A model generated the notes under the pieces. It was not told the origin of the DNA. It ran no database searches and saw only the letters and a list, made by a program, of their open reading frames with translations. A DNA stretch of 64,000 bases, taken from assembly GCA_043228905.1 (NCBI GenBank), contig JBHGNT010000010.1, forward strand, positions 7,068,001 through 7,132,000. Direction: 5' to 3'. Made by a program: the position numbers and the translations under genes. This DNA comes from Azolla caroliniana. Its lineage: Eukaryota; Polypodiophyta. Shown piece by piece: positions 37,601 through 46,726 of this stretch (positions are counted from its first letter, which is position 1; every line of letters begins with the position of its first letter).

Positions 37601-38523
37601 TTCATGTTTCATTATGAACATTCCACCACGATCGCCGTAGTCGGAATTCAAAGCGTAATTAGTAAGCTGTCAGCTTGCCTCGTGTTTCTTCTTTCGGCAC
37701 TCCTCTTCGTAATGGTGGACTTTTCTGCAGTGGCCGCTTTCGATTGGGTTTCTACGATTGCTTGGTCGGGCGTGATGACTCCCCCTTCCGCCGAGCTCTC
37801 TAGGACCAGATCTGTCCGTTGCCATTGGTGGGGGTTACGCTCATGATTGTGTCGGCCTTGGCCGAATCGGCCTCTCCTCCCACGACTGTTTCCTCTTCCT
37901 CCATCGAAATTCGAATACAGCATTTGTCCGTCGTGCGTGTTGTTCCTTTGATGCACGTGATTCTCCTCGACAAGCAATAACGATTGGAGATAAAAAAAGG
38001 AAGGAGGATTCTCTCTCGCAAGGATGACCGATCTAATCAAGCCAAATCGAGGTGCTAAGCCACCGAGGCATATTTGCACCATCTCGTCATCATCGATGAT
38101 GACATTGATCGAACCGAGGGTGACACATAGTTCCTTGATCTTCAAGATGTAACTTGTGATCGACATATCCCTCTGTTGCAGATTGTTTAGCTCCTGTCGA
38201 AGTTGGAGTTTCCGTGCAACTGTATTGGCCGCAAAGATTTTCTTGAGGTTTTCCCACACCTGTTTCGGCGTTTTTGCCTCTCTGATATATCCCAACATAT
38301 GATCATGTATGCCTGATGCCAAGCAATACAACACACGGTTTGCAGCCTGCTCCCAAGCGGGATAGTCGGCGTGTGTTGGGTTGGGTTGCATTTCGTGAGC
38401 TCCTTTAATGTAGCTCCAGTAACCTTGCCCGACAAGGTATTGACGCATCTTGTATTCCCAAAATGGGAAGTTCGTTCTATCAAGATTCTCAGTGGGAAGA
38501 GCGCTTCCCATCTGAGTATTCAT
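34626..38523 (-). pseudogene. Element D gag-pol, main part, broken
   Basis: From the ATG at 38523: gag open to about 37648, a damaged zinc knuckle (first Cys lost), a protease with NSGASNHMTS (about 37550) where DSGA is usual, HHCC region, integrase (LRSDGGKEYF, QQNGVAERKH near 36650), reverse transcriptase 35810-34950 with YVDDLVIG (about 35270), and the start of RNase H (YTDADWARYKADRRSTS, about 34790). Stops and frameshifts occur throughout. It ends at element E. Confidence 0.88.
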
Positions 38524-38626
38524 GATGATTTCTTCTCTGTTGATGAGCCGGTTCTATTGTTCGTCAACGTGTACCAGCACACAAGAAATGAGGAGGATGA
38601 TTAAGCAATCACACGCTCTGATATGA

Positions 38627-38683
38627 TGTAAAGAGGATGAGGGGCAAGAGTGGCTGAGATGCGGCGGAAGGGCAGCGGAAGGA

Positions 38684-38725
<42 letters not shown>

Positions 38726-38950
38726 ACGTAAGGCAAAACAGAGAGAGAGAGAGAGAGAGCTTAAGACAGAGATAACTATATATTACATCCAACCAAAATA
38801 CTTCCAACAGTAACAAGGTTACAAAGGGTTGGTTTAAATATCAACTAAACTAGGGCAAGGGCCCTTTTCTACTATTTACAAAACTAGATGGTATTTCCAT
38901 GAGCTAGTGTGAAACCTATTTCTATGGGAAGTTGAGTTCGATTCTCAACA
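38627..38950 (-). repeat. Element D 5' LTR with (GT)n tract
   Basis: 324 bp. A GT microsatellite runs about 38686-38724 and a GA tract about 38741-38759. The primer-binding site is about 38626-38614 (TCATATCAGAGCG on the minus strand). The AGCTT duplication is intact at 38951. Confidence 0.9.
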
Positions 38951-39029
38951 AGCTTGGACATGCCTCCGAATGAATCTTCCATTTCACTTTGTTTTGTTTG
39001 AAGTTTAGGACTTCTCGTTGATACCAATT
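38951..39029 (-). pseudogene. Element B leader and first gag codons
   Basis: The primer-binding site ATTGGTATCAACGAG adjoins the 5' LTR. A short leader leads to the ATG at 38982 (MEDSFGGMSKL), which is cut by D. The frame continues at 29943. Confidence 0.82.
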
Positions 39030-39589
39030 TGTGAGGAATTGCTCTCGGCGACAATCGAGATCCATACTCAAATAGAAAGAAACAGAACAGAAAATAGAGA
39101 TTGATACACTTACACAGGAATGAGACGACACCGTATGTTAACGTGGAAAACCTCTGGATGCAAAACCATGGAAGTTCGTAGACTCCGAATAGGATCACTA
39201 TAGGAGAGAGGAAAGGTACAATAGAAGACTCAGAGATAACCACCTCAAGCTCTATATCTTCGCCAACTAGTAGTTACAACAGATACAAACTCTTCTCTCT
39301 GTCTCTGTCCCTCTGTCTTTGTCGCACCCTCTATACAGTAACTAGCAACTCGCACACTCAGTTTACAATAAGTTTTGCCCTAGTTATTTATACTCATATA
39401 ACTTTCGGGCTATTTACAGCTATAGCCTCAACAGGCACATAGGAAACATATTTACCAATATGTCCTTGTTTTCTAGTTCCCACCAGACCATGTTGGATTC
39501 CTTCTAGATCCTTCTGTTCCGGCTTCCTTCCTCCAGCTCGTCCAATCCAGCTCATTCGGATCCCATCCGGAGGGACCGGTTTCCCAACA
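39030..39589 (-). repeat. Element B 5' LTR
   Basis: 560 bp. On the minus strand it starts TGTTGGGAAACCGGTCCC and ends CCTCACA, with a GTATAAATAACT promoter box. It is uninterrupted, unlike the 3' copy. Confidence 0.9.
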
Positions 39590-39594
39590 TTTAC

Positions 39595-40770
39595 TTGCCG
39601 ACACACACCTCAACCGAACGGAGTAGCTGAACGAAAGAACCAACACATACTCGAGGTGGCAAGGGCGATGATGAATGAGAAACATCTGCCAAAATCGTAC
39701 TAAGATGAAGCGTCTCTCACGGCTATCTATCTAATGAATTGGTGCACAACATTTGGAGTGTACGATATTACCCCGCACAAGAAGTTCTATGGAAAGAAGT
39801 CGAACCTATCCCATGTCAGGATATTTGGCTCTATCGCATTCGTACATATTCTCGACGAAAAGCGGCAAAAGCTTGATCCCAAGTCGTAGAAATGTACCCT
39901 CGTAGGGTACTCACTCGAACAAAAGGGGTATACATGTTTCAACCCCTCCACTAGGAAAGTATGAGTGAGTAGGGATGTCGTATTCGATGAGTCGGCATCC
40001 TGGTACACAATCGATTCACCTCCATCTGATCCAATCGAAACCAATTTCGATATAATAGACTCGGAGGAGGATGATCGACTAAGGCTCATGAAAGAGGAGA
40101 GTCCAATCTCGACCAAATTGAGTGAACCACAAGAGCCACCGAGCGACCACAACATGTCGCGGTTAAGTCCGAAATCGGACAAAGGAAAGGCCAAATGCCT
40201 GAGTACGAAGACTAAAATGGAAATGAATCGGCTCATCACTCGACAGTGAGTACGGTGGATTGGATGTTCCTATCATGTGGACACTAGGAGCCAAGAAAGT
40301 GTTCACGAAGACAAGTGAACCACCACGTCGCTCCACCCAAGGAAAGAATGCAGTTAGCCAATTCGGCTACAACTACTACATGGCATATCACTATGCTTTT
40401 ATGATGAAGGTGGCGACAGTTCGGGAACCAGAAAACTTTTCTTAAGCCACTAAGGACCCGCGGTGGGTCGAAGCGATGACCGAGGAGATACAAGTACTCT
40501 CCAAAAATGAGACATGGGAACTCGTCCCCTCCACCCCACCAGAAGGCAATCAGATGCTAGTGGATATACAAGGTGAAACACAATGCCAATGGCACTATCA
40601 ATCGGTATAAGGCCCGACTTGTGGCAATGATGACGAGACCTTTGACCCGGTGGTAAAGATGACAACCATCCGAACCGTGATTGCGCTTGCAGCATCAAAA
40701 GGGTAGCACCTCCATCAAATGGATGTCAAGAATGCCTTTCTTCAAGACGAGTTAGAAGAGGAGGTTTACA
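39595..40770 (+). pseudogene. Element A integrase C-terminal half and start of reverse transcriptase
   Basis: It picks up exactly where 8725 stopped: CRHTPQPNGVAERKNQ, then KFYGKKSNLSHVRIFGS, KCTLVGYSLEQKGY, RDVVFDE, a linker, and reverse transcriptase fragments (VVKMTTIRTVIALAA, DVKNAFLQDELEEEVYM). Stops and small deletions are frequent. It ends at 40770, where other sequence begins. Confidence 0.85.
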
Positions 40771-41235
40771 TGTTACTTATTCAATCAAGTACTCCGTACA
40801 TTTTTCACGTAATGTACGATTACATACGACACTCACCCCCACTGAACCTGCAGATCCTCCGGCATGTGCCAAAGTTTTCGGTGCTTGTTATCCGCCTTCA
40901 TCCATAGTACGCTCCGTTTCTCCAGCTATGTGGACTTTATCTCTCCATTTTGAACATGTCCATTCCTTCCACCAAAACCATTGTCGCCATCCAATCCACC
41001 ATATTCTTCATTCGTTCTTTGCATTGCCATGACCGGTTGTCATGGCTTCGTGTGCTCCTTTTGAGCATAACCCTTCACGTCTTCTACATATGCCACCTTC
41101 ATCCCGACTGTCTCCTTGGTCAAGGCACTTCGACCCATCATTTATTCTTGTTCCTTGCCTTCCTCCCCAATTTTTGATCCGACTACCAACGTTGACTACC
41201 CCATGTAGTCCCTTCAACAAGTGCATGTCCACCTC
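40771..41235 (-). mobile_element. Gypsy-type tail fragment (I) inserted in A
   Basis: On the minus strand GGCACATGCCGGAGGATCTG, then a GTGGGGGTGAG polypurine tract (40843-40832), then TG...CA sequence to 40771. The same GGCACAT-to-polypurine layout precedes the LTR starts of E and M. The TTACA at 40766-40770 could be a target duplication, but no partner was found. The region upstream encodes no protein I recognise. Confidence 0.4.
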
Positions 41236-41634
41236 ATTGTTGTAAAATACTTGGCATAAAATACGCGTACAATATGCATTCTAAGTATTCTAACTTCTTT
41301 TTTTTAAATACTTAGAATACGTATTTTATAAATAAAGTATGTTAAATATGTTAAATACTTAGAATACGTTTAGAATACTTAGAATATGTTTAGAATACTT
41401 AGAATACTTAGAATACGTGTAGAATACTTGTAAAATACCTTAAATACTTCTTAAAATTTAAAGTTTTTTTTTTCAAAAAAAAGAAATTAGTTTTTGAAAT
41501 GATAAATACTTGTTAAATATGTAGAATACGTCAAATTTTAAAAAACGTCAGTTCTAAAACGTAGAATACGTGTAGAATACTTCAAAGTATTCTAAAACGT
41601 ACTCTAAACGTAGAATACCCATTTTTTAACAACT
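41236..41634. mobile_element. Fold-back/MITE-like AT-rich element of TAGAATAC repeats
   Basis: About 400 bp made of AATACTTAGAATACG variants in both orientations, so it folds on itself. The ends are inverted: TTGTTGTAAAATACTTGG at the left, and TAGTTGTTAAAAAATGGG when the right end is reverse-complemented. It has no coding capacity. The target duplication is unclear. Confidence 0.5.
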
Positions 41635-41689
41635 ATGGTCCACCCCTAGATCCTTATGTGACCATACTTCATGTGACCATACCTCTAGA

Positions 41690-42533
41690 TCTGGGTAGTG
41701 TAATCGACCAAAGACAAATCTTTTTGCCGGACATTGTTCAGCTCCTGCCTGAGCTGCAGCTTCCTAGCCGTTGTGCTGGCGGCGAAAATCTGTTTGAGAT
41801 TCGCCCACGCATCTTTTGGCGTTTTGGCATCCTGGATGTAGCTAAGTAGCTGATCTCCGACACTGGACGCAAAGCAGTACATAACTCTACTTGCTACCTA
41901 CTCCCAAGCCTAAAACTCCCTTTGTGTCGCATCCGGGGATGCATCGTTTGCTCCTTCGAAGTAGCTCTCGTATCTGTGTCCAAGCAAGTACTAATGCATC
42001 TTGTATGACCAAGATGCGTAGCTGCTCTTATTGAGCTTTTCTGTCGGAAGTGAGCTTCTCATACTTCTATCCATGTTCCTTCCTTTTCTTCTCCAGAAAA
42101 CGAAATCTTTTATGTATGCTTGTTCGCGTGTCGGCTATAGAGGTATGCGAACACAACCGGCTCGGTCGGACAATAGAAAACAGACAGTTAGGAATACACA
42201 GAGTAGGAGAGAGAGAGAGAGAGAGAGAGACTAAGTGATCATATGAACAAATTCTAATATAAAAAAGACTCAGTATTTACAAATGTACTCATAGAGCACT
42301 TTTTATAAAAATTCTTCAAAAGGACTGACAAAAGTATTAACACGTACTTTAATTGCTCATTAACTAAGCCTGGCACTAATTAGCCTATAATAGGCCTATT
42401 TACTAAAGTAGGCATCTAGGCTCCCTAACGGTATGTTGAATTCCATCCAACTCGGCCAACCGATTTGGCTTACGACTTATTCAATCAATTCGGGCCTAGC
42501 CGATTGACCTATGTTGAGGTTGTCCACTCAACA
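41690..42533 (-). mobile_element. Truncated copia J: 5' LTR and gag
   Basis: The LTR starts TGTTGAGTGGACAACCTCAAC at 42533 (minus) and includes a GA tract (about 42207-42231). Gag starts at the ATG at about 42078 (MDRSMRSSLPTEKLNK) and keeps AKTPKDAWANLKQIFAAS and KLQLRQELNN before ending near 41690. It is close to element K's gag (RTPKDAWGNLKNIFAAS). A few stops are present. The rest of the element is missing. Confidence 0.7.
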
Positions 42534-44075
42534 TTCAGCATCAAACAGAAGTTATGATGATCGAGATCACGCAACAACTCAAGGCATGGCTGGAGCAAAT
42601 TCAACTCAGAGTTGCCGAGGCTGAACCACATCCGATAGGAGCAGAAATTGAACAAACTATCCAAATCGATCACCTGACAATGAGGAAGGTTGTGACACAC
42701 TAGGCCTACAACAAGGAGTGCGCCAAATGGAGGTTGCTAATGCCAACATGCTCGAGGCCCAATCACCGATACAAAGGGGAAACAGTCAGAGGGACAAACA
42801 TCCATTATCTCTATCGATACGGTGATGGGATTTCCGAATATTCCGGCAGTCACCATAGAACTCACCGCCATCTTGCAATATGGAACAAGCTTCGAGAGCC
42901 TAATGGAATGGTTAGGCCAACAAATGACATTTGCGGCCGGCCAATTGGCAAAAGCACATGACCAACAAGTAATAAATCATAAGGCCATGTACGGCACGAC
43001 AACAATAGTCACAACAAGTCATTACGGCATTGAAATGCCGCCATTACAAACAACCCTACTTGAAGTCTACCAAGAGCTCGTAAAGGACATGGCATATCTC
43101 ACAAGAGATTGCACAAAGGCAATGAACGCCTTGCAAGTAAGTGCACCAAGGGAGAAAAGCTTAAAAGGAGAAGAACGCTCAGTTCGACAAAGTTAAAACA
43201 TGAACATAGGGAGCTCATCACCACGTTCGGCCAAAAGGAGGAACTGGAAAAGACATGGCAGGAAATCAAGGCCACCACAGCGAAATACAGGGCACAACTC
43301 AACATCCTTAAGAGTGACAAATACAATACGGAAACTAAGTTACATGTGCCCAACAATCTCAATCGGATGGATATTAACACAATTAAGAAATTGAAGGCCG
43401 AACATGAACATCAGGAGCTTCTCACCAAAGGCCGAAATGGGCATGGAAAGAATCCAGTGCATCATGGACACCCAGAAAAGAAAGACGCAACCAAAGAGTT
43501 TTGGACACCTTAGATGAAGGGGTGGAGAGATTGGTCGGCCTAGGCAGCTGAATTACAAACTTAAAAGGCCGACCAAGAAGATCGTGGTAAGGAAGACAAA
43601 GGGTTCTACAAGATGGATGAAAGAAGCATCAGCGGTGTGGGGCCAGACAAAAGACGAAGGAAGAGTAACACATGTAAATTATCTGATAAAAAGCAGTAAC
43701 ATTTTGACCTTCTTTTCTAACTGTTGTTTCATGCTTTCTATAAAAAGGGGCATACAACCTTGTAGAAGGTGTAATACAAATCTTGATTTGAGTACCTCTG
43801 TATCTATATTCATTTGAGGTTTCATTTCCATATATTGTGTATTGTGTAAGTCGATCAGTTGTACCAACTCAGGTTGAGTGGATAGTGTTTTCTTAACAAT
43901 CGATCAATAGTACTATCTTCTATGTGATTTTACCTTTGACTGCATTTGTCTTAAAGTGTGTTGTGAGTAGTGCAACCTATTCTGTACTACCCATCCCTTC
44001 GACCACAAGACCTTGATCAGGGTATTTAGGTATTAAGTATCCAACCTATGTATACCGAGAGGGTATAACACAACA
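42534..44075 (+). other. Unrecognised plus-strand coding-like stretch with LTR-like 3' part (N)
   Basis: Overlapping plus-strand frames (42540-42700, 42822-43196, 43109-43513) are predicted helical and charged, for example LLEVYQELVKDMAYLTRDC and KAEHEHQELLTKG. This looks like one frameshifted gag-like gene. From about 43640 coding signal stops, and a CTATAAAAAGGGGC TATA box (about 43739) sits in AT-rich LTR-like sequence. It may be the 3' part of an old gypsy or LARD element. I recognise no domain. Confidence 0.35.
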
Positions 44076-44525
44076 ATGCAATCACACTCTACTGCGATAA
44101 CCTCAGCAGTATTCATCTTGCTCGGAATCCAGTCTTTCATGCTCGAACAAAGCACATTGAGGTGCACCATCATTTCATCCGAGAATGTGTTATAGCGGGA
44201 GATGTCGACCTTCAACACATCAACACCAATCTATAGATAGTCGACATCTTTGCGAAAGCCATGAGCATCGACAAGCTATGGTGATATACTACAGGGCTTG
44301 GTCTTTTCGAATTTCCGAGCTTGAGGGCCAGTCAGCCGAACAAGTCATAAGAAGTGCCGAACAAAATGATACAGACAAAATAGAGGCAGCCGAAAAGCTG
44401 AAGGACCAGCCGAAGAATGGAAGATGCAAGGTCGCAAGGCGGAACAAGCTAAAAGCCAAAAGGGCCGAAGGCAAAAAGGCAAAAAGTATGAAGTTGGCAC
44501 ACCGAAAGTTGAGCTTGAGGGGGTA
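44076..44525 (+). pseudogene. Element A RNase H C-terminus and charged spacer
   Basis: ITLYCDNLSSIHLARN, TKHIEVHHHFIREC and DIFAKAMSIDKLW are the copia RNase H end. About 200 bp of Lys/Glu/Ala-rich frame follows (QSAEQVIRSAEQN ... KAKRAEGKKAK), then a polypurine tract GAGGGGGTA directly before the LTR at 44526. One TAG lies near 44234. Confidence 0.75.
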
Positions 44526-44904
44526 TGTTGAGAATCAAACTCAACTCCAATGTGTCAACACTTCCTAACAATATGTATTAAAGTGTGAAGACAACACCAC
44601 TATGTAACATAACTAATGTGTCATAAGGAGTTACATTTTATAACACATAGTTCTTGAGTTAGGTAAAGAGTCCCTCCATTTCCCAAGATTCTCTAGAGAG
44701 TGTGGGTGTTATAATGAGTGTGTAGAGAGAGAGGGAGTCACTTGATATATAAAACAGTCACCTTTGTCCTTTGTAATGGTTGGTGGTTACTGTTCTTGTG
44801 GTATATACACTTCTTGTTTTTTTATCTACCTTGTGTCTATTTTTCTCTCTTCACATACACACATACAAATGTCTAATCTACTTCCACACAATTGATATTT
44901 TATA
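44526..44904 (+). repeat. Element A 3' LTR (diverged)
   Basis: It starts TGTTGAGAATCAAACTCAAC like 6333 and shares scattered blocks such as CTAATGTGTCATA and CCTTTGTAATGGTTGGT, but is heavily diverged and lacks the CA tract. Its right end is placed by alignment at TTTTATA, so the usual CA is lost or the end is wrong by a few bases. Confidence 0.65.
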
Positions 44905-45775
44905 GCTTGCACCTGAATATGCGAAGTCGATCATAGGTTTGTTGTATTCCCAACCATAGTGTCTGTGACACTTGAAGCTTAATTGCGTTCGACAGTGATA
45001 GATTTATAAGATATATTGTTTTCTGCACCACTTCGACCCAAAATTCTAGCCATAATTCAACATGTTGGAGCATTGCCATCACCCGTTCTTGGATCATCCG
45101 ATTCAATCTTTTGGCTACACCATTTTACATCAGGATGTAGGGAACATTCCGTTGATGCATGATCCCTTTTTCAAATAGGTGCTTGATGACGGTTTTGGGG
45201 GTGTATTCTCCTCCATTGTCCGATTGTAGAGTCTTCACCTTGTAGTCGGATCAATTTTCGACTTCAGTCAACCACTGACAGAAAGTTTCGAGCGCTTTGT
45301 CCTTATACTTAATTGAATAAGCCCCTACTTTGTGTGTACAATCATCTACAAATGTGGTGAAGTACAGTGTGCTGCTTAGAGATCTTTCGAGCATCGGCCC
45401 ACGTATGTCACTCTAGATTAGCTCCAGTGGCTTTCATAGCATCTCCCAGTGAGTGGAGTGTGAACTTTGGGTTTGTTTCTCGTATCGACAATGTTGGTAG
45501 AAGTTTGTCTCAACATGGTTGAGCTTCGGGATGTAGGCGATGGCCGAAAGTCGGGCTAGCATGCCGATGGAGATGAGACTCCTCTTTAGATCGGGTACGT
45601 GCCAGATGATTAGATTTCTATTTGGCAGTTGAATGGGAATTTCGCTTGTTCCGGCGATTCGGCACTCCTGCCCATTTCCGAGTTGAATTGAGCCGGATTC
45701 GACTAAATGGTTCGAGAACCATTCTTTATGGAGGGCCACGTTGTCACAGTATTCCGCATGTATGTGTCGAAAATG
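44905..45775 (-). pseudogene. Copia fragment H: protease-integrase remnant
   Basis: On the minus strand it has protease-to-integrase sequence (EWFSNHLVESGSIQLGNG, HVPDLKRSLISIGML), an HHCC remnant (HCRYEKQ), then integrase pieces ending MNRMIQERVMAMLQHVE and YDRLRIFRCKL. It is truncated at 45775 by element M's LTR and at 44905 by element A's LTR. Stops are common. Confidence 0.75.
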
Positions 45776-46595
45776 GGCCGGGACCACCGGGGTCTCGGAC
45801 CAAGAAGCCAGTAAAGATCGGTTTCCGGGTAACTTCGCCCAAGCACGGTCCGGAGCCGGTAAAGGGAAGAGGGATTATCCGGATCAGTTTCCGGACAACT
45901 TCTTTGAAGTGCGGTCCGGGCACGTATCCGATCTGGACTGGTCCTCGGATCTCGGATGATGAGCACACAGGCTCAAATGTGTTCTCCATTCCGGAGCTAC
46001 GCCGGATAGCGAACACTGAGCTCATGGGCTCACACACTCAGGTACGCATGCGCAAGCGAGAGGGAACGGAGATAAGAGCACGGGCAGAGACAGGGAAGAC
46101 AAAAAATCTAGAAACAACGAGGTACTCTATTAATCTATATCAAGGGAATTACAACCATACTCGGTCGGCAACTGAGCTTTGAGATCCCGACACTCACACA
46201 TGCAGACACTAGTGAGCCTCCGATCGGGAGCACACGGGCTACCAACACGAAACGGAGGCCTCACAACACAACAATAGAAAACAGAGAATAGGGAAAAAGA
46301 AATCTGCAGAGCTCTGTCCGGGTAGCACTTCATTCTCCAAAAGTGTAGATCCTCCAAAACTGTTCAAATCTCCCCTTTTTATAGTACAAAGGGGAGGTCG
46401 TTACATCATACATCAAGATAGCCGATTTTGCCTACAATTCCTTCCTCGTTTTCCTCCCCACACACTTTTCATTCCCCTCTTTATATGGGACATTAAAGTA
46501 CCCATCTAAATCATACCGCCTAGTACTTATTAGTCCTAAAAATTTTACTATGTTTTATGTACATTGTAGACCTCATTCGTGTGCATCCTTCCACA
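45776..46595 (-). repeat. Element M 3' LTR-like region
   Basis: GGACCACCGGGGTCTCGGAC near its end (45781-45800) matches both ends of E. A TATA-like CTATAAAAAGGGG motif (minus strand, about 46385-46373) is present. It ends in CA at the boundary with copia H. Confidence 0.55.
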
Positions 46596-46726
46596 CCCCC
46601 ATTCACACGCTCCCAACTCCCTTTTCTTCCTATGTTCGGAATCCTTCACGACATCCACCCCCACCAAACCGCACATGCTCCGATATGTGCCAATCTAGTG
46701 AAGTAGTGGGGATTCCGGCCTGTTCC

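Larger units (their letters stand above)
29944..38950 (-). mobile_element. Copia element D, inserted in B's gag and split by E
   Basis: Bounded by AGCTT (29939-29943 and 38951-38955). LTRs are 29944-30257 and 38627-38950. It is on the minus strand and of the same family as A: gag MNTQMGSALPTENLD and an LTR start of TGTTGAGAATCGAACTCAAC. The LTRs differ mainly in GT and GA microsatellite lengths, so D is younger than B. Confidence 0.92.
8726..39589 (-). mobile_element. Copia element B, inserted in A and split by C and D
   Basis: Both ends are TG/CA and both are bordered by TTTAC (8721-8725 and 39590-39594), a 5 bp target duplication within A's integrase. B is on the minus strand: 5' LTR 39030-39589, primer-binding site at 39029-39014, gag start at 38982. 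C splits its 3' LTR and D splits its gag. Its own sequence is 8726-8871, 25615-29943 and 38951-39589. Its LTRs are roughly 85% identical by eye over the first 146 bp. Confidence 0.9.
6333..44904 (+). mobile_element. Copia element A, outermost host of the nest (in three pieces)
   Basis: The pieces are 6333-8725, 39590-40770 and about 44076-44904. They read in order as 5' LTR, gag, protease, integrase first half; integrase second half and start of reverse transcriptase; and end of RNase H plus 3' LTR. The first two pieces join exactly at the TTTAC duplication made by element B. The third piece fits by order and by a matching LTR start. The two LTRs are very diverged, so A is the oldest layer, or piece three comes from a relative. 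No target duplication for A is visible: the flanks are CAAAA and GCTTG. Confidence 0.75.
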
